A stretch of 32,806 nucleotides of DNA from a bacterium (GTDB lineage: Bacteria; Electryoneota; Tariuqbacteria; Tariuqbacterales; JADHWD01): assembly GCA_016783645.1 (NCBI GenBank), contig JADHWD010000005.1, forward strand, positions 1 to 32,806. Reading direction: 5' to 3'. Position 1 is the first letter of the stretch. The number at the start of each line of letters is the position of its first letter. Below, in pieces: positions 1 through 9,445 of this stretch. A program made the position numbers and the translations under genes. Under the pieces are notes generated by a model. The model saw nothing but the letters and a program-made list of their open reading frames with translations. It made no database searches and was not told the origin of the DNA.

Positions 1-170
1 TTCTTTTCCGTAGGTTTCACCTACGGCTATTCATATTCATCCCCTTCAGGGATGTTTGAACTCCGATTATATGGTCGAGTTTGTTTTCCCTGAAAGGGAA
101 ATACCTGAATAGCCGTGGGCGTTAGCCCACGGAAATAATTATCAAATATAACCGACCCTGAAGGGGTCGA
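1..170. repeat. Cluster of dispersed hairpins: CCGTAGGT-TTC-ACCTACGG (8-26), CCCCTTCAGGG (41-51), TTTCCC-TGA-AAGGGAAA (~85-101), CCGTGGGC-GTTA-GCCCACGG (113-132), GACCC-TGAAG-GGGTC (154-168)
   Basis: Inverted repeats read directly. The 8-34 and 106-138 segments are inverted copies of one another (CCGTRGGY stem plus GCTATTCA tail) with compensatory arm changes. Confidence 0.8.
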
Positions 171-233
171 ACATTTCCGAAATGTTAAACAATTACCAAC
201 ATATTATATGCGTCAATACAAATGTGACGCGAC

Positions 234-271
234 ACTAGACCCTAGCCCCTAAACCCTATTTTCAAAGTAAA
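234..271 (+). promoter_or_regulatory. Heptad leader CTAGACCCTAGCCCCTAAACCCTATTTTCAAAGTAAA upstream of the first gene
   Basis: 7-nt periodic CTAGACC/CTAGCCC/CTAAACC/CTATTTT ending in CCCTATTTTCAAAGTAAAT. The same edge sequence lies just upstream of the minus-strand gene starting at 18232. Confidence 0.5.
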
Positions 272-303
272 TAATATAATAATAACATAATAGGAAAAAT
301 GTC

Positions 304-1638
304 ATGAAAAAAATCTTCACTGTAATTGTTCTTTTACTGCTCCTTTCCCCGCTTTTTGCTAAAGATGAGGGGATACGATTGACCATTTACAACCGCGGAA
401 TATCCCAGGTTTCGCTGGTGAGGGAAGTCAAGCTGGATAAAGGAGAAAACTGGATCATATTCGATGGAATATCTCCCAAAATCATCCCGGAGACCATGAG
501 CCTCATTTTCCTCGATAAAACCGATAAACTATCGGTCATCCATTCCGGCTACACTCATCAGCCGGTCGATGAAGATAAGCTGTGGAAATTGAAACTGGGT
601 GAACCGGTGGAACTCAAGATGGAAGAAGATACCGTGTCCGGTGTTCTTTTAAACTTCGATGACGATTATTTCTATCTGGAAACAAGCAGCCGCGATATCC
701 GGCTGGTGAAGCGGAGTGGAGTGGACTTCAATACATTCCCTCCCGCGCCAGGATGGATGACACCCGACCCCACCGCCAAATTCCTGCTAAGTAACAGCAA
801 AAGCGGCGATTACAGGATGGAATTGAACTACCTCACGACAGATTTGAGCTGGTTCGCTTCCTATACCGCGGTTTTATCAGGCGCTGAAATCCTGCTTGCC
901 GGCGAATTTCAGGTGGAGAACGACCTGCCCATCGGTTTTGACGGCGCGGAATTATCTTTCATCGCCGGCGAACCGCACATGGCGTACGACCGCGAAGAAC
1001 TTCCCACTATGGATGAACTCGCCTCCGGCGATTCCAAAGGTATTGACGGTGAACCCCTATACGCTTATTATATCTATCCGGTCACCGTCAAACTGGATCT
1101 TCCCCCGTTCGGCTATAAACGCATACCCTTCCTCAAGCAGACCAGCTTCAAAACTAAGCGGATAAATCTGATGAAGGAGGGCTTTGGCCAGCGCAATCTT
1201 GTCAGCGTTCAGCGTTTCACCGCGCCTAACATTCCATTGCCGGATGGTGAAATCGGCGTCTACCGCATGGATAAGAACGGCAGAAGCGTTTTCATCGGCG
1301 AAGACCATATAGATGATACCCCTCCGGGCGATGAAGTAGAAGTGGTGGTGGGGCAGAATTTCAATTTGATCGGCAGCCGCGAGCGTATCAGCCACAAGCG
1401 CATCGACCGCAATATGACCGAGGATAAAGTCCAGGTCAGCATATATAATGGTTCATCCGAAGACGCCGATGTGGTCATCCGCGAAAGGCTCTACGGATTT
1501 TGGGAAGTTTTACGGGCGGAATTCAACGGCGTCGCTGTTAAATATGAAACTAAAGATGCCCGCAAGATCGAATTCAATGTGATAGTTAAGGCTAACAGCC
1601 GTTCCACTCTGGAATATACTGTGAGGTACGGATATTGA
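304..1638 (+). CDS. Secreted DUF4139-like domain protein
   Basis: Signal peptide MKKIFTVIVLLLLLSPLFA; YNRGISQVSLVREVKLDKGENWIIFDGISP N-terminus and WFASYTAVLSG / VYRMDKNGRSVFIGEDHIDDTPPGDEVEVVVG blocks typical of DUF4139 proteins. Confidence 0.7.
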   Translation: MKKIFTVIVLLLLLSPLFAKDEGIRLTIYNRGISQVSLVREVKLDKGENWIIFDGISPKIIPETMSLIFLDKTDKLSVIHSGYTHQPVDEDKLWKLKLGEPVELKMEEDTVSGVLLNFDDDYFYLETSSRDIRLVKRSGVDFNTFPPAPGWMTPDPTAKFLLSNSKSGDYRMELNYLTTDLSWFASYTAVLSGAEILLAGEFQVENDLPIGFDGAELSFIAGEPHMAYDREELPTMDELASGDSKGIDGEPLYAYYIYPVTVKLDLPPFGYKRIPFLKQTSFKTKRINLMKEGFGQRNLVSVQRFTAPNIPLPDGEIGVYRMDKNGRSVFIGEDHIDDTPPGDEVEVVVGQNFNLIGSRERISHKRIDRNMTEDKVQVSIYNGSSEDADVVIRERLYGFWEVLRAEFNGVAVKYETKDARKIEFNVIVKANSRSTLEYTVRYGY

Positions 1639-2600
1639 AAGCGTCTAAATTATTGAGAACCGGGGCGGTTATGATAACCGCCCTGACGATAGGGATCATC
1701 ACGGGATGCAGTGAAGATGGATCTAAACCGGAAGGCGGTCATGTAGTGAATTTCGGCTGGAAACCGGTCTTTTCCCCCGACGGCGGGAAAATAGCCTTCG
1801 GTGAAGACGATTCCACCGCTGTCTGGATATATTGGCTTAACGGGGACTTAGAAAAGATTATAGCGGGCAATCACAATGGCGATTATTGCTGGTCTCCCTC
1901 CGGCGATAAACTCGCTTACAGCGTCCCCGGCGGGTTGGATAAGGGTTTATGGACGGTTGACACGACGGGAAGCAAATTGAAACTATCCGATTTCGGCGCA
2001 TATCCTTCATGGTCCCCCTCCGGCGACAGTATCGTCTTTCACGGTTATGACTATGAAAACAGCATCTGCGGCTTATTCATCACCGCTTCAGACGGCGGCG
2101 GCTCTGTCGTCAATATCACCTTATCCGGAGAATTTCCTCAATGGTCGCCTGCGGGAGATAAGATAGCATACTTAATACAAGCGAGTGATTATACGCTGTT
2201 CATCTATTATGTGGGGACGGGAGCGAATTCCAGTTTGACATCTGCCGGACCTAATTTTGACTGGTCGCCCGACGGCGGTTTGATAGTGTTCGACCGTTTT
2301 GAATTGACCGGCAGCGGGGCTAATCAGTATAATTCCTTCAATATCAATGTTAAAAATCTCAGCGGCGGCTCCGCTTATATCCTATGGCAGGGCGGAAATA
2401 CGCCGGTATGGTCGCCCGATAATAGTTATATCGCCTTTGAGAATATGTCCGGGGATATATCCGCCGGAATTTTAACTATTTCCCCTTCCGGCGGAACCGC
2501 CGATATGATCACCAATAACGGCTATGAACCCTCAATATCGCCGAACGGTTCTAAAATCGCCTTCCGCCGCAGTGACGGCATATGGATTATTGATAAATAG
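1635..2600 (+). CDS. Lipoprotein with TolB/PD40-like beta-propeller repeats
   Basis: Lipobox-like ITGC after a hydrophobic N-terminus; repeated FSPDGGKIAFG / WSPSGDKLAYS / WSPDNSYIAFE blades. TTG start overlaps the upstream TGA stop (TTGA), with GAGG about 8 nt upstream. Confidence 0.75.
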   Translation: MKASKLLRTGAVMITALTIGIITGCSEDGSKPEGGHVVNFGWKPVFSPDGGKIAFGEDDSTAVWIYWLNGDLEKIIAGNHNGDYCWSPSGDKLAYSVPGGLDKGLWTVDTTGSKLKLSDFGAYPSWSPSGDSIVFHGYDYENSICGLFITASDGGGSVVNITLSGEFPQWSPAGDKIAYLIQASDYTLFIYYVGTGANSSLTSAGPNFDWSPDGGLIVFDRFELTGSGANQYNSFNINVKNLSGGSAYILWQGGNTPVWSPDNSYIAFENMSGDISAGILTISPSGGTADMITNNGYEPSISPNGSKIAFRRSDGIWIIDK

Positions 2601-2630
2601 TTACAAGTTGCAGGTTGCAAGTTAACAAGG
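2601..2630 (+). repeat. Heptad array TTACAAGTTGCAGGTTGCAAGTTAACAAGG immediately after a stop codon
   Basis: 7-nt period by eye; begins directly after TAG at 2598-2600. Confidence 0.75.
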
Positions 2631-2712
2631 CATCAAGTTAAATATTTTGATATTGTCCCGGCAGGCATTACACGCCGCTGGCTTATTTAAGAATTGAAAT
2701 ATTACTAATTTA

Positions 2713-2742
2713 TTACTTGTTACTTGCAACTCGTTACTTTTA
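2713..2742 (-). repeat. Heptad array TTACTTGTTACTTGCAACTCGTTAC overlapping a minus-strand stop codon
   Basis: 7-nt period; overlaps the stop of the 2740..3102 cupin gene; same word family (AAGTTRC) as 2601-2630 in opposite orientation. Confidence 0.75.
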
Positions 2743-3102
2743 TTTTTTCTTCTCATTCAATTTCATCAGCCAGAAATCAAAACTCCTGGCCGGAGCGAAA
2801 ATATCTATCCCCTCCGCCAAATCATCTCCCGCATTCTCCACCCGGTGCGGTTCGTCGGGAGCGAACCATACCGAGTCGCCCGGATTCATTATCACTTCCT
2901 GTCCATCACTATCCACCGACATCAATTTTCCTTTAGTGCAGATACACACCTGCTCCTGCGGGTGAGTGTGCAATGGTGAAGTGTGTCCGGCGGGTTTCTC
3001 AAAATATTCCACCGATACATTTGCGCTGCCGGCTAAACTTATTCTTTTCCAGCCCGGTTCCGGCTGGTAGGTCTGTCCATTGTTGAGTGAGATTAAGTTC
3101 AT
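2740..3102 (-). CDS. Cupin-domain protein
   Basis: GHTSPLHTHPQEQVCICTKGKL...MNPGDSVWFAPDEPHRVENAGDDLAEGIDIFAP matches the cupin motifs HxH...E and G-D-x-x-x-x-P-x-x-x-PH. Confidence 0.85.
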   Translation of the reverse strand: MNLISLNNGQTYQPEPGWKRISLAGSANVSVEYFEKPAGHTSPLHTHPQEQVCICTKGKLMSVDSDGQEVIMNPGDSVWFAPDEPHRVENAGDDLAEGIDIFAPARSFDFWLMKLNEKKK

Positions 3103-3262
3103 AATTTAAATCACCAACTAATATGTTTTGATTTTCTCATAATTATAATAAATTCTTTTGGAATTATCAAAGATTTTATCATTAAAATCTTTATAGTTTT
3201 TTTGCTTTTTTAAAGTATGTTTGCTATTTTAATTCACATAAAATCAATTACTTTAGTTTGAT

Positions 3263-5413
3263 ATGAAAACATTATTCTACCTTATAATTTCTTTACTTAC
3301 AATTTTTCATCCGGTTAAATCCCAAGAAATCGATCTATTAGAAAAAGCTCTCTCCCAAACCGGAATGAGCCGCAGTGATTTGGGCTATCACCCAAAAGGA
3401 TATTGGACCCGTTTTCCCCGCCCCATCGAAATCCCCCACATCATGCCCTTCTTTCAAGACCTTTTCGCTGAACCCTTGAAAACCTATGATTTCACATATT
3501 CAATGGCGCACGCGGTCAATCATTACCTTCCTTTTGATTCCGTCAGGGCTAAATCCGATGCGCTATACCAATTGAGCTATTATTTGGGAGTGGAAAAAAT
3601 CACTTCCGGTTTCAGAAATTACAGCGTGAATTTGACGCTTAAATCGGAATGCCCCCCGTTCATCGAAACAGTGGCGCGGATATATGAATACTGCGGAGAT
3701 GAATTGGAATATAAAAGTTTCGGCAATACCGCCGGATGGCCTAATATCAATATCAGATTGACAGAGCAAATATCGGATGTCCCGGAAGCGGTCCTATCCA
3801 ACGCTTCCTGGATTTTGACTAACCTTGTGGAAGCCCGCAGATGGCGGGATACCGCCTTTCGGAACTGCGATTTGTCAGATATGATGAACGCTTTTAATAT
3901 CCGCGATTTAGGTGAAACTCAAACCGACGGTCTGAAATATTATCCCTCCATCGATGACATCGCCGCTGATATTGACGATCAGTCGCTGTACTACGCCTGT
4001 ATGAAAACAATAGATACCGCCCATAAAGCGGCTTTAGCTCTCGATTCGCTCAAACATGAGATAAAATGGAACGGATTCCTCAGGATACCTACGCCTATGG
4101 GCGAAATTGTAATAACTGGTGTTGGCAAAGATATTGTGAAAATCGATGAAGCGCTGTTAGTCTTGGACTTAGGCGGCGATGACCGATATGAAGGTCCTAT
4201 CGGCGGATGCGCCTCGCTGTCAAATCCTATTTCAATAGCTATCGACCTCGATGGGGACGATTCGTATATCTGCGAAGATGCTAAACCTTGTCAAGGCAGC
4301 GGTCTATTCGGCGCGGGAGTATTGATTGACTGGAATGGAAATGATGTGTATAAAGCGGAAAATATGGCGCAAGGCTGTGGATTCTTCGGAATGGGTATGT
4401 TGTTCGACCTTGCTGGCGATGACGATTACCAATCGAAACTGTCATCGCAAGGCTGCGGCTATTTCGGCGTCGGATTACTGCTGGAATCGTCAGGAAAAGA
4501 CGAATATTATTTATACGGCGAGGGGCAGGGATTCGGCGGAGTCGGCGGTATCGGAATAATCGCCGATGCTGATGGGGATGATAAATACACCGGCGAACCT
4601 TATTCCAAAGTAGTCAACCGCGGCGATTATCACAGCGAAAACATCGTCAATGTATGCAATGTGCAGGGAGTGGGTTCCGGACGAAGGGGCGACGGCGGTG
4701 ACGGGCATTCCTGGGCGGGAGGACTGGGCGTCTTGATCGACTTGAAAGGCGATGATGAATATCTTTCAGGCAACTGGTCTTTGGGAACGGGATACTGGTT
4801 CGGGACAGGTTTAGTGTTCGACGGCGCCGGCGATGACCTCTATAAAAGCGTCTATTTCACTCAAGCCTCCGGCGCACATTACTGCATCGGAGCTATGATC
4901 GACCAGTCCGGCGATGACCGCCATGAACTGTTTGAAAACGCCGGAGCCTGCCTATCCTTCGGATGGGACTACGCGGTTACTCTATTAATAGATCATCAAG
5001 GTGATGATTATTACCAAGCCAAAGGCGGCGGTTTAGCTTTAGAAACTATCCGCTCCCAGTCCTTCCTCTTTGAATTAGGCGGGAACGACACTTATATCCT
5101 CGATGCCGGCGCTGAAGGGATGGGACAAAGCGCGCACCGCCTGGGATATGATAAAATCCTCCCCCTCGCTCCTTTCTACTATTATTCCGGTTCCATCGGA
5201 TTATTGATCGATTCCGGCGGCGATGATAATTATTTGGAGCGGGATAAAGATGGAAAATTGAAAGCGAGAGAAAAATGCGGGAATAATACAATGTGGCAGA
5301 ATCCCGATCCGACCGATGAAAACTACGGGCATAGAGGATTCGGAATTGGGCTGGATGCGGATAGCGGAATCATCCCGGAGATTGAGAATTATCCTAAAGT
5401 GCAAATAAAATAA
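3263..5413 (+). CDS. Secreted protein with about 12 GDDxY repeats, unknown function
   Basis: Signal peptide MKTLFYLIISLLTIFHPVKSQ; repeats GGDDRYEG, DGDDSYIC, NGNDVYKA, AGDDDYQS, SGKDEYYL, DGDDKYTG, KGDDEYLS, AGDDLYKS, SGDDRHEL, QGDDYYQA, GGNDTYIL, GGDDNYLE. Confidence 0.85.
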   Translation: MKTLFYLIISLLTIFHPVKSQEIDLLEKALSQTGMSRSDLGYHPKGYWTRFPRPIEIPHIMPFFQDLFAEPLKTYDFTYSMAHAVNHYLPFDSVRAKSDALYQLSYYLGVEKITSGFRNYSVNLTLKSECPPFIETVARIYEYCGDELEYKSFGNTAGWPNINIRLTEQISDVPEAVLSNASWILTNLVEARRWRDTAFRNCDLSDMMNAFNIRDLGETQTDGLKYYPSIDDIAADIDDQSLYYACMKTIDTAHKAALALDSLKHEIKWNGFLRIPTPMGEIVITGVGKDIVKIDEALLVLDLGGDDRYEGPIGGCASLSNPISIAIDLDGDDSYICEDAKPCQGSGLFGAGVLIDWNGNDVYKAENMAQGCGFFGMGMLFDLAGDDDYQSKLSSQGCGYFGVGLLLESSGKDEYYLYGEGQGFGGVGGIGIIADADGDDKYTGEPYSKVVNRGDYHSENIVNVCNVQGVGSGRRGDGGDGHSWAGGLGVLIDLKGDDEYLSGNWSLGTGYWFGTGLVFDGAGDDLYKSVYFTQASGAHYCIGAMIDQSGDDRHELFENAGACLSFGWDYAVTLLIDHQGDDYYQAKGGGLALETIRSQSFLFELGGNDTYILDAGAEGMGQSAHRLGYDKILPLAPFYYYSGSIGLLIDSGGDDNYLERDKDGKLKAREKCGNNTMWQNPDPTDENYGHRGFGIGLDADSGIIPEIENYPKVQIK

Positions 5414-5449
5414 TCTGTTCTAATCGATTCAGCGAAGACCTAAAATAAA

Positions 5450-5476
5450 AAGGAGTCCTTTTATTAAGGACTCCTT
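5450..5476. terminator. Bidirectional terminator-like hairpin AAGGAGTCCTT-TTATT-AAGGACTCCTT
   Basis: Perfect 11-bp arms with a 5-nt loop between convergent genes; flanking A-rich and T-containing tracts. Confidence 0.7.
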
Positions 5477-5570
5477 CCGCCTTTAAGACACCCATATCAA
5501 GAGGCTGTTCTAAAAAAAACGAATATCGAATATCGAACAAGGAACAAGGAATGATGAAGTATTAGGATTC

Positions 5571-5598
5571 ATTCGTAATTCAGCATTCGATATTTCCT
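5571..5598 (-). repeat. Heptad array ATTCGTAATTCAGCATTCGATATTTCCT overlapping a minus-strand stop codon
   Basis: 7-nt period; overlaps the stop at 5597-5599. GAATATCGAATATCGAACAAGGAACAAGG heptads lie nearby (~5521-5549). Confidence 0.6.
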
Positions 5599-6350
5599 AT
5601 CCGCCGAAGAGGACGGCGAATTCGAAGTGGAAATTATCTAAATCCAAGTCCGGCGCTCCGAAGACTTTACTATCGTTGACCTTCCAATCGGAATCTGCGA
5701 TGGGGAAGAAATATCCGGCTTTACCGGCGAATGCCAGCCAGTCGAGCAGATTGATATGTATACCCGCCCAAGGATCGAGCAGGAAAAATCCGCGGCTCAT
5801 TTCTACCGTCTGAGTGTATTTATCATCCCCATTCGGCAGTTGATAGTTATCCCAAATATCACCCCAGCTGAGGGATGCGTACTGGCTGATATTGACCGCC
5901 GCGCCGCCGCCGCCGATTAAACCGCCAATGAAGAATTGTCCATCCATAACCTCGAAGGGGAAGTCAAGGATATATTCCAGTGTTACGCCCCCGTATCCCA
6001 TTGAGAAGCTGACTTCCTTGTCCAATGCCGGAATGTTGCCGACCGCCGGAGTCATACCGCTGGTGGAAACATATCCTCCTGCGCCCATACCGCCGATGCG
6101 GACATTACGGCTGACATAGCCATAGGCCCTGCCCGCCGAACATTACCATACCGTCATCAAAGCCGCTGATCTGATTACTTGTTGAGCTTAACAAACTAAT
6201 CTCATCGTTGATAGGTCCTAAATCCGGCGTCATATAACCGATGATGAATCCTCCGCCTCCGCCCCTGAAGCCCGGACGAGCCATAGCGGCGGTTGATATC
6301 ATCCCTAAAATTATTGCAGCTGTTAGAATGCAAATCGATGCTCTCTTCAT
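5597..6350 (-). pseudogene. Outer-membrane/beta-barrel-like exported protein interrupted by a 1-nt frameshift near 6130
   Basis: ORF 6105..6350(-) has a signal peptide and ends ...MVMFGGQG-LWLCQP*. The adjacent frame continues AYGYVSRNVRIGGMGAGGYVSTSGMTPAVG into ORF 5597..6088(-). Removing one G from CAGGGCC gives FGGQ-AYGYVSRNV. Confidence 0.7.
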
Positions 6351-6383
6351 AACTTTCCTCTCTGTTGATTTATTATTTCCTAA

Positions 6384-6460
6384 TTAACCGCTTAACCACT
6401 TAACCGCTTAACCACTTAACTACTTAACTACTTAACCACTTAACCACTTAACCGCTTAAC
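6384..6460 (-). repeat. Octamer array (CTTAACCR/CTTAACTA)n, about 9.6 units, containing a stop codon
   Basis: 8-nt period read directly; the TAA stop of the 6456..7148 gene lies in the last unit. Confidence 0.9.
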
Positions 6461-7148
6461 TTTGTCTAAGTCTATTGATTTCATTATCTGTCAGATAGCG
6501 CCAGGAACCTTCCGACAGTCTTCCAAGTCTCAATGTTCCCATCCGTACTCTTTTCAATTTGACAATACTGCGTCCCGCCGCTTCCGCCATCCGCCTGATC
6601 TGGCGGTTCAATCCCTGGTTTAAGATAATGCTGTATTTCCGGCGGGACTGCCGGTTCACTTGCAGTGCTTTCGCCTTCTTTCCATTTAGACTTATTCCGG
6701 ATAGAAAAAGTTGCACTTGGCGGTCAGTTAAAGGCGCATCGAATTCCACCAAATATTCTTTTTCATTTGAGCGGCTGGGATGAGTCAGTTTATAAGCCAA
6801 TTCCCCGTCATTAGTTAATAATAAAAGCCCGGTGGAATCACGGTCTAACCTTCCCACCGGGTAAATCCGTTCCGGGATTTTAACATAGTTGAGGACAATC
6901 CTGCCTTTCTCTCGGCCGGCATTACAAGTAGAGATAACTCCGGCGGGCTTGTTGAGCATGATATACACCGCCTTCTTTTTTTCCTCCAGTTTTTTATTTT
7001 TTATCTCAACTATATCGGAATTAGGATTGACCGCAGTGGTGATTTTGGCGGGGACGCCGTTGACCTTCACAACTCTTTGTTCAATCAGTTTTTCCGCTTC
7101 CCGGCGGGAACAGTATCCCATTTGCGCTATGTATTTAGCGAGGCGCAT
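6456..7148 (-). CDS. RluB/RluF/RsuA-family 23S/16S rRNA pseudouridine synthase
   Basis: S4 domain MRLAKYIAQMGYCSRREAEKLIEQRVVKVNG; catalytic YPVGRLDRDSTGLLLLTNDGELAYKLTHPS; NQGLNRQIRRMAEA. Confidence 0.92.
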   Translation of the reverse strand: MRLAKYIAQMGYCSRREAEKLIEQRVVKVNGVPAKITTAVNPNSDIVEIKNKKLEEKKKAVYIMLNKPAGVISTCNAGREKGRIVLNYVKIPERIYPVGRLDRDSTGLLLLTNDGELAYKLTHPSRSNEKEYLVEFDAPLTDRQVQLFLSGISLNGKKAKALQVNRQSRRKYSIILNQGLNRQIRRMAEAAGRSIVKLKRVRMGTLRLGRLSEGSWRYLTDNEINRLRQS

Positions 7149-7153
7149 TTATA

Positions 7154-8506
7154 TCATTGGATAGAAGCTATCTCTTTAACCTTCAAAGCTCCGTATTTTT
7201 TCACCCAGTTGTCCCGTTCAAGTAATCCTGCTTCCTTCAGCTTGAAACGCCAGGAAGTGAACACTCTTTCGAGGAGATAGGTCAATGTGAGCACTTTACC
7301 GTCCTGCAGTTCTATCTCCCGCTCGGTTTCCGATTCGTTAAAAAACACTCTAATCCGATGCTTTCCTTTAGTCAAATCATCGAATAAATAGCAGTCAACG
7401 GTTTCATCATTAGGACCGAAATAGTGGATATCATCGATATACAGCCGGAAAGCAGCGCCGTCAATCTTCTGTCCCTCTTTTTCCGGCACCAGGGCTAAAG
7501 CGGCTTGCCCTATTTCCCGCACATATTCTATGGTAAGATTTTTCACGGGTTCGAGCTGGGTTAAGATAATTTCTCTTTCAGGCGGAGTCTTGTAATTCTG
7601 CATAGCTCCGAAAAAGACTATATGCCGGCCTAAAGCGTACTCCCGGGAAACACTGCCGGTCCCCGCTAATTCCCCGTCGATATAGATATTGCCAGCCACC
7701 GGAGTGGTTTTGATAGTGATCATGGGTTTTACCGGCCGGTAAATCGGATTCATGTTGAAGAATAAAAGTTCGGTCTGATAATCGCGGTTGATTTCCACTA
7801 CTTGAGAATCCAGTTCCGAGCGGAAACTCTCTTTTTTCACTGATATTACATATCGGCCGGCTTTTAGGCTGTCGAAAGAATTATTGGTGATTTTCCCGGT
7901 GGAATCGCCGTTAAGAAATATCGATGCCCCTTTGACATTACAAGACACTATGATGGAGCCATAAGTTTTCTTTTTCTCGATTTGAGGTTTCCGGCGGCTG
8001 ACCACCGGTGGATTATAGATCGGAGTTTCAGGGAGGGAGGCTATTTCCCGCTCCAGCCGCAAAATATCGACCGGTGTCAGCGAAGGCTTTAATTCAGGTT
8101 CTATTTGCGGAGCGAGACTGAAGCTTATAGTGAGAGTGTCATCTTCAAGGACTACCGCCACAATATGCTCCGGTTCAGGTATGAATCCGTCCTTAACAAC
8201 GGTCACGGTAACATTACCCAGAGGCAGTCCTTCTATTAATTGACCGGTCTTCTGCAATATTCTTGTTCCGTTTAAAAGGACAGCGGCGGTGTCAGATCCG
8301 CACAACACTATCAGACCGCCGGTGGGCTGCTTGCGCTGGACGATGACATAATACACCACCGCCGCCACGATGAGCATGGGGAGAAAAAACCAGATAGAAC
8401 CCCTGAACATAATTAACATGATAATCGACAGGCGCGAACGCTTTTTGATGTCGATATCGCTGATTATGGGATCAAATTCCAGATATTGATCGTTATATTC
8501 TGCCAT
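7154..8506 (-). CDS. Membrane-anchored PEGA-domain protein
   Basis: Single N-terminal TM helix (SIWFFLPMLIVAAVVYYVIV); repeated PEGA-like units GSIIVSCNVKGASIFLNGDSTGKITNNSFDSLKAGRYVISVKKESF and TTPVAGNIYIDGELAGTGSVSREYALGRHIVFF. Confidence 0.8.
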   Translation of the reverse strand: MAEYNDQYLEFDPIISDIDIKKRSRLSIIMLIMFRGSIWFFLPMLIVAAVVYYVIVQRKQPTGGLIVLCGSDTAAVLLNGTRILQKTGQLIEGLPLGNVTVTVVKDGFIPEPEHIVAVVLEDDTLTISFSLAPQIEPELKPSLTPVDILRLEREIASLPETPIYNPPVVSRRKPQIEKKKTYGSIIVSCNVKGASIFLNGDSTGKITNNSFDSLKAGRYVISVKKESFRSELDSQVVEINRDYQTELLFFNMNPIYRPVKPMITIKTTPVAGNIYIDGELAGTGSVSREYALGRHIVFFGAMQNYKTPPEREIILTQLEPVKNLTIEYVREIGQAALALVPEKEGQKIDGAAFRLYIDDIHYFGPNDETVDCYLFDDLTKGKHRIRVFFNESETEREIELQDGKVLTLTYLLERVFTSWRFKLKEAGLLERDNWVKKYGALKVKEIASIQ

Positions 8507-8524
8507 TACCAGCGTGAGTATTTT

Positions 8525-9295
8525 TTATTTATCGTCTGATTTGTTTTCTGCGAATTTTTTTAAAAACGGAGTGAAGAGGTCAATGGGAACGGGGAAAATA
8601 GTGGTGGAATTATTCTCCGCCGCCACTTCTTTCAGAGTCTGCAGGAAACGAAGCTGCAGGGCGATAGGATGCTTACTTATTATTTCCGCCGCTTCGGTCA
8701 GACGGGTCGCCGCCTGATATTCACCTTGGGCGTTGATTATCTTAGCGCGCCGTTCACGCTCAGCTTCCGCCTGCTTAGCCATCGCCCTCTGCATCTCCTG
8801 CGGTAAATCCACATGTTTGATCTCCACCCGCTTAACCTTAATACCCCAAGGATCGGTATCTTCATCCAAAAGCTGCTGTATCTCTTGGTTCAGCTTATCC
8901 CGTTCCGCTAATAATTCATCCAGCTCCGCTGAACCCAGAACGCTTCTGAGGGTGGTCTGGCTGTGCTGAGACACTGCATAGGGATAATTCACCACATTGA
9001 TAACCGCTTTATCGGGATCGATGACCCGGTAGGTTATTACCGCGTTCACCTTGACCGACACATTATCTTTAGTGATGACATCCTGCGGCGGAACATCGAA
9101 TACCACATCCTGCACATTGATGCGGGTGAGTTGATCGATAATGGGTATCAAGATAATGATTCCGGGTCCTTTGATACGGCCGATGTAGCGGCCAAGGCGA
9201 AGCACGACTCCGCGTTCCCATTCCTTCAACACTCGAATAGCGCTGGCTAACAACAGCACTATTAACCCTATGAGAATTACAAAAGAGACTGGCAT
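8525..9295 (-). CDS. Slipin/stomatin-like SPFH-domain protein
   Basis: [74 protein letters not shown]...[23 protein letters not shown]...[38 protein letters not shown]. Confidence 0.95.
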   Translation of the reverse strand: MPVSFVILIGLIVLLLASAIRVLKEWERGVVLRLGRYIGRIKGPGIIILIPIIDQLTRINVQDVVFDVPPQDVITKDNVSVKVNAVITYRVIDPDKAVINVVNYPYAVSQHSQTTLRSVLGSAELDELLAERDKLNQEIQQLLDEDTDPWGIKVKRVEIKHVDLPQEMQRAMAKQAEAERERRAKIINAQGEYQAATRLTEAAEIISKHPIALQLRFLQTLKEVAAENNSTTIFPVPIDLFTPFLKKFAENKSDDK

Positions 9296-9344
9296 GATAG
9301 ACTCCTTATGTGATTGAATAATTGTACTTTATTTGAAGCAAGAG

Positions 9345-9445
9345 TAAAAAGACAGAAGACAGAGAACGGAAAACAGAAAATCGGTTTAAAATCGAGAATC
9401 TAAAGAATAAATAATTCTTAACTTTGAACTCTTAACTTTTAACTT
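9345..9445 (-). repeat. Heptad arrays AGACAGAAGACAGAGAACGGAAAACAGAAAATCGG and TTCTTAACTTTGAACTCTTAACTTTTAACTTC
   Basis: 7-nt period; the second array contains the stop of the NfeD gene (TAA at 9434-9432). Confidence 0.6.

Noticed and set aside
1057-1395. 112-aa ORF antisense to the DUF4139-like gene
   Set aside because: No family resemblance or independent regulatory signal; the sense gene explains the region.
3120-3262. AT-rich region as a possible replication origin or promoter cluster
   Set aside because: No DnaA-box cluster recognised; ordinary divergent promoter spacing between 3102(-) and 3263(+).
7077-7280. Numerous antisense ORFs inside larger genes (for example 7077..7280, 8963..9250, 27078..27413, 30732..31124)
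   Set aside because: Shadow ORFs opposite well-supported conserved CDSs.
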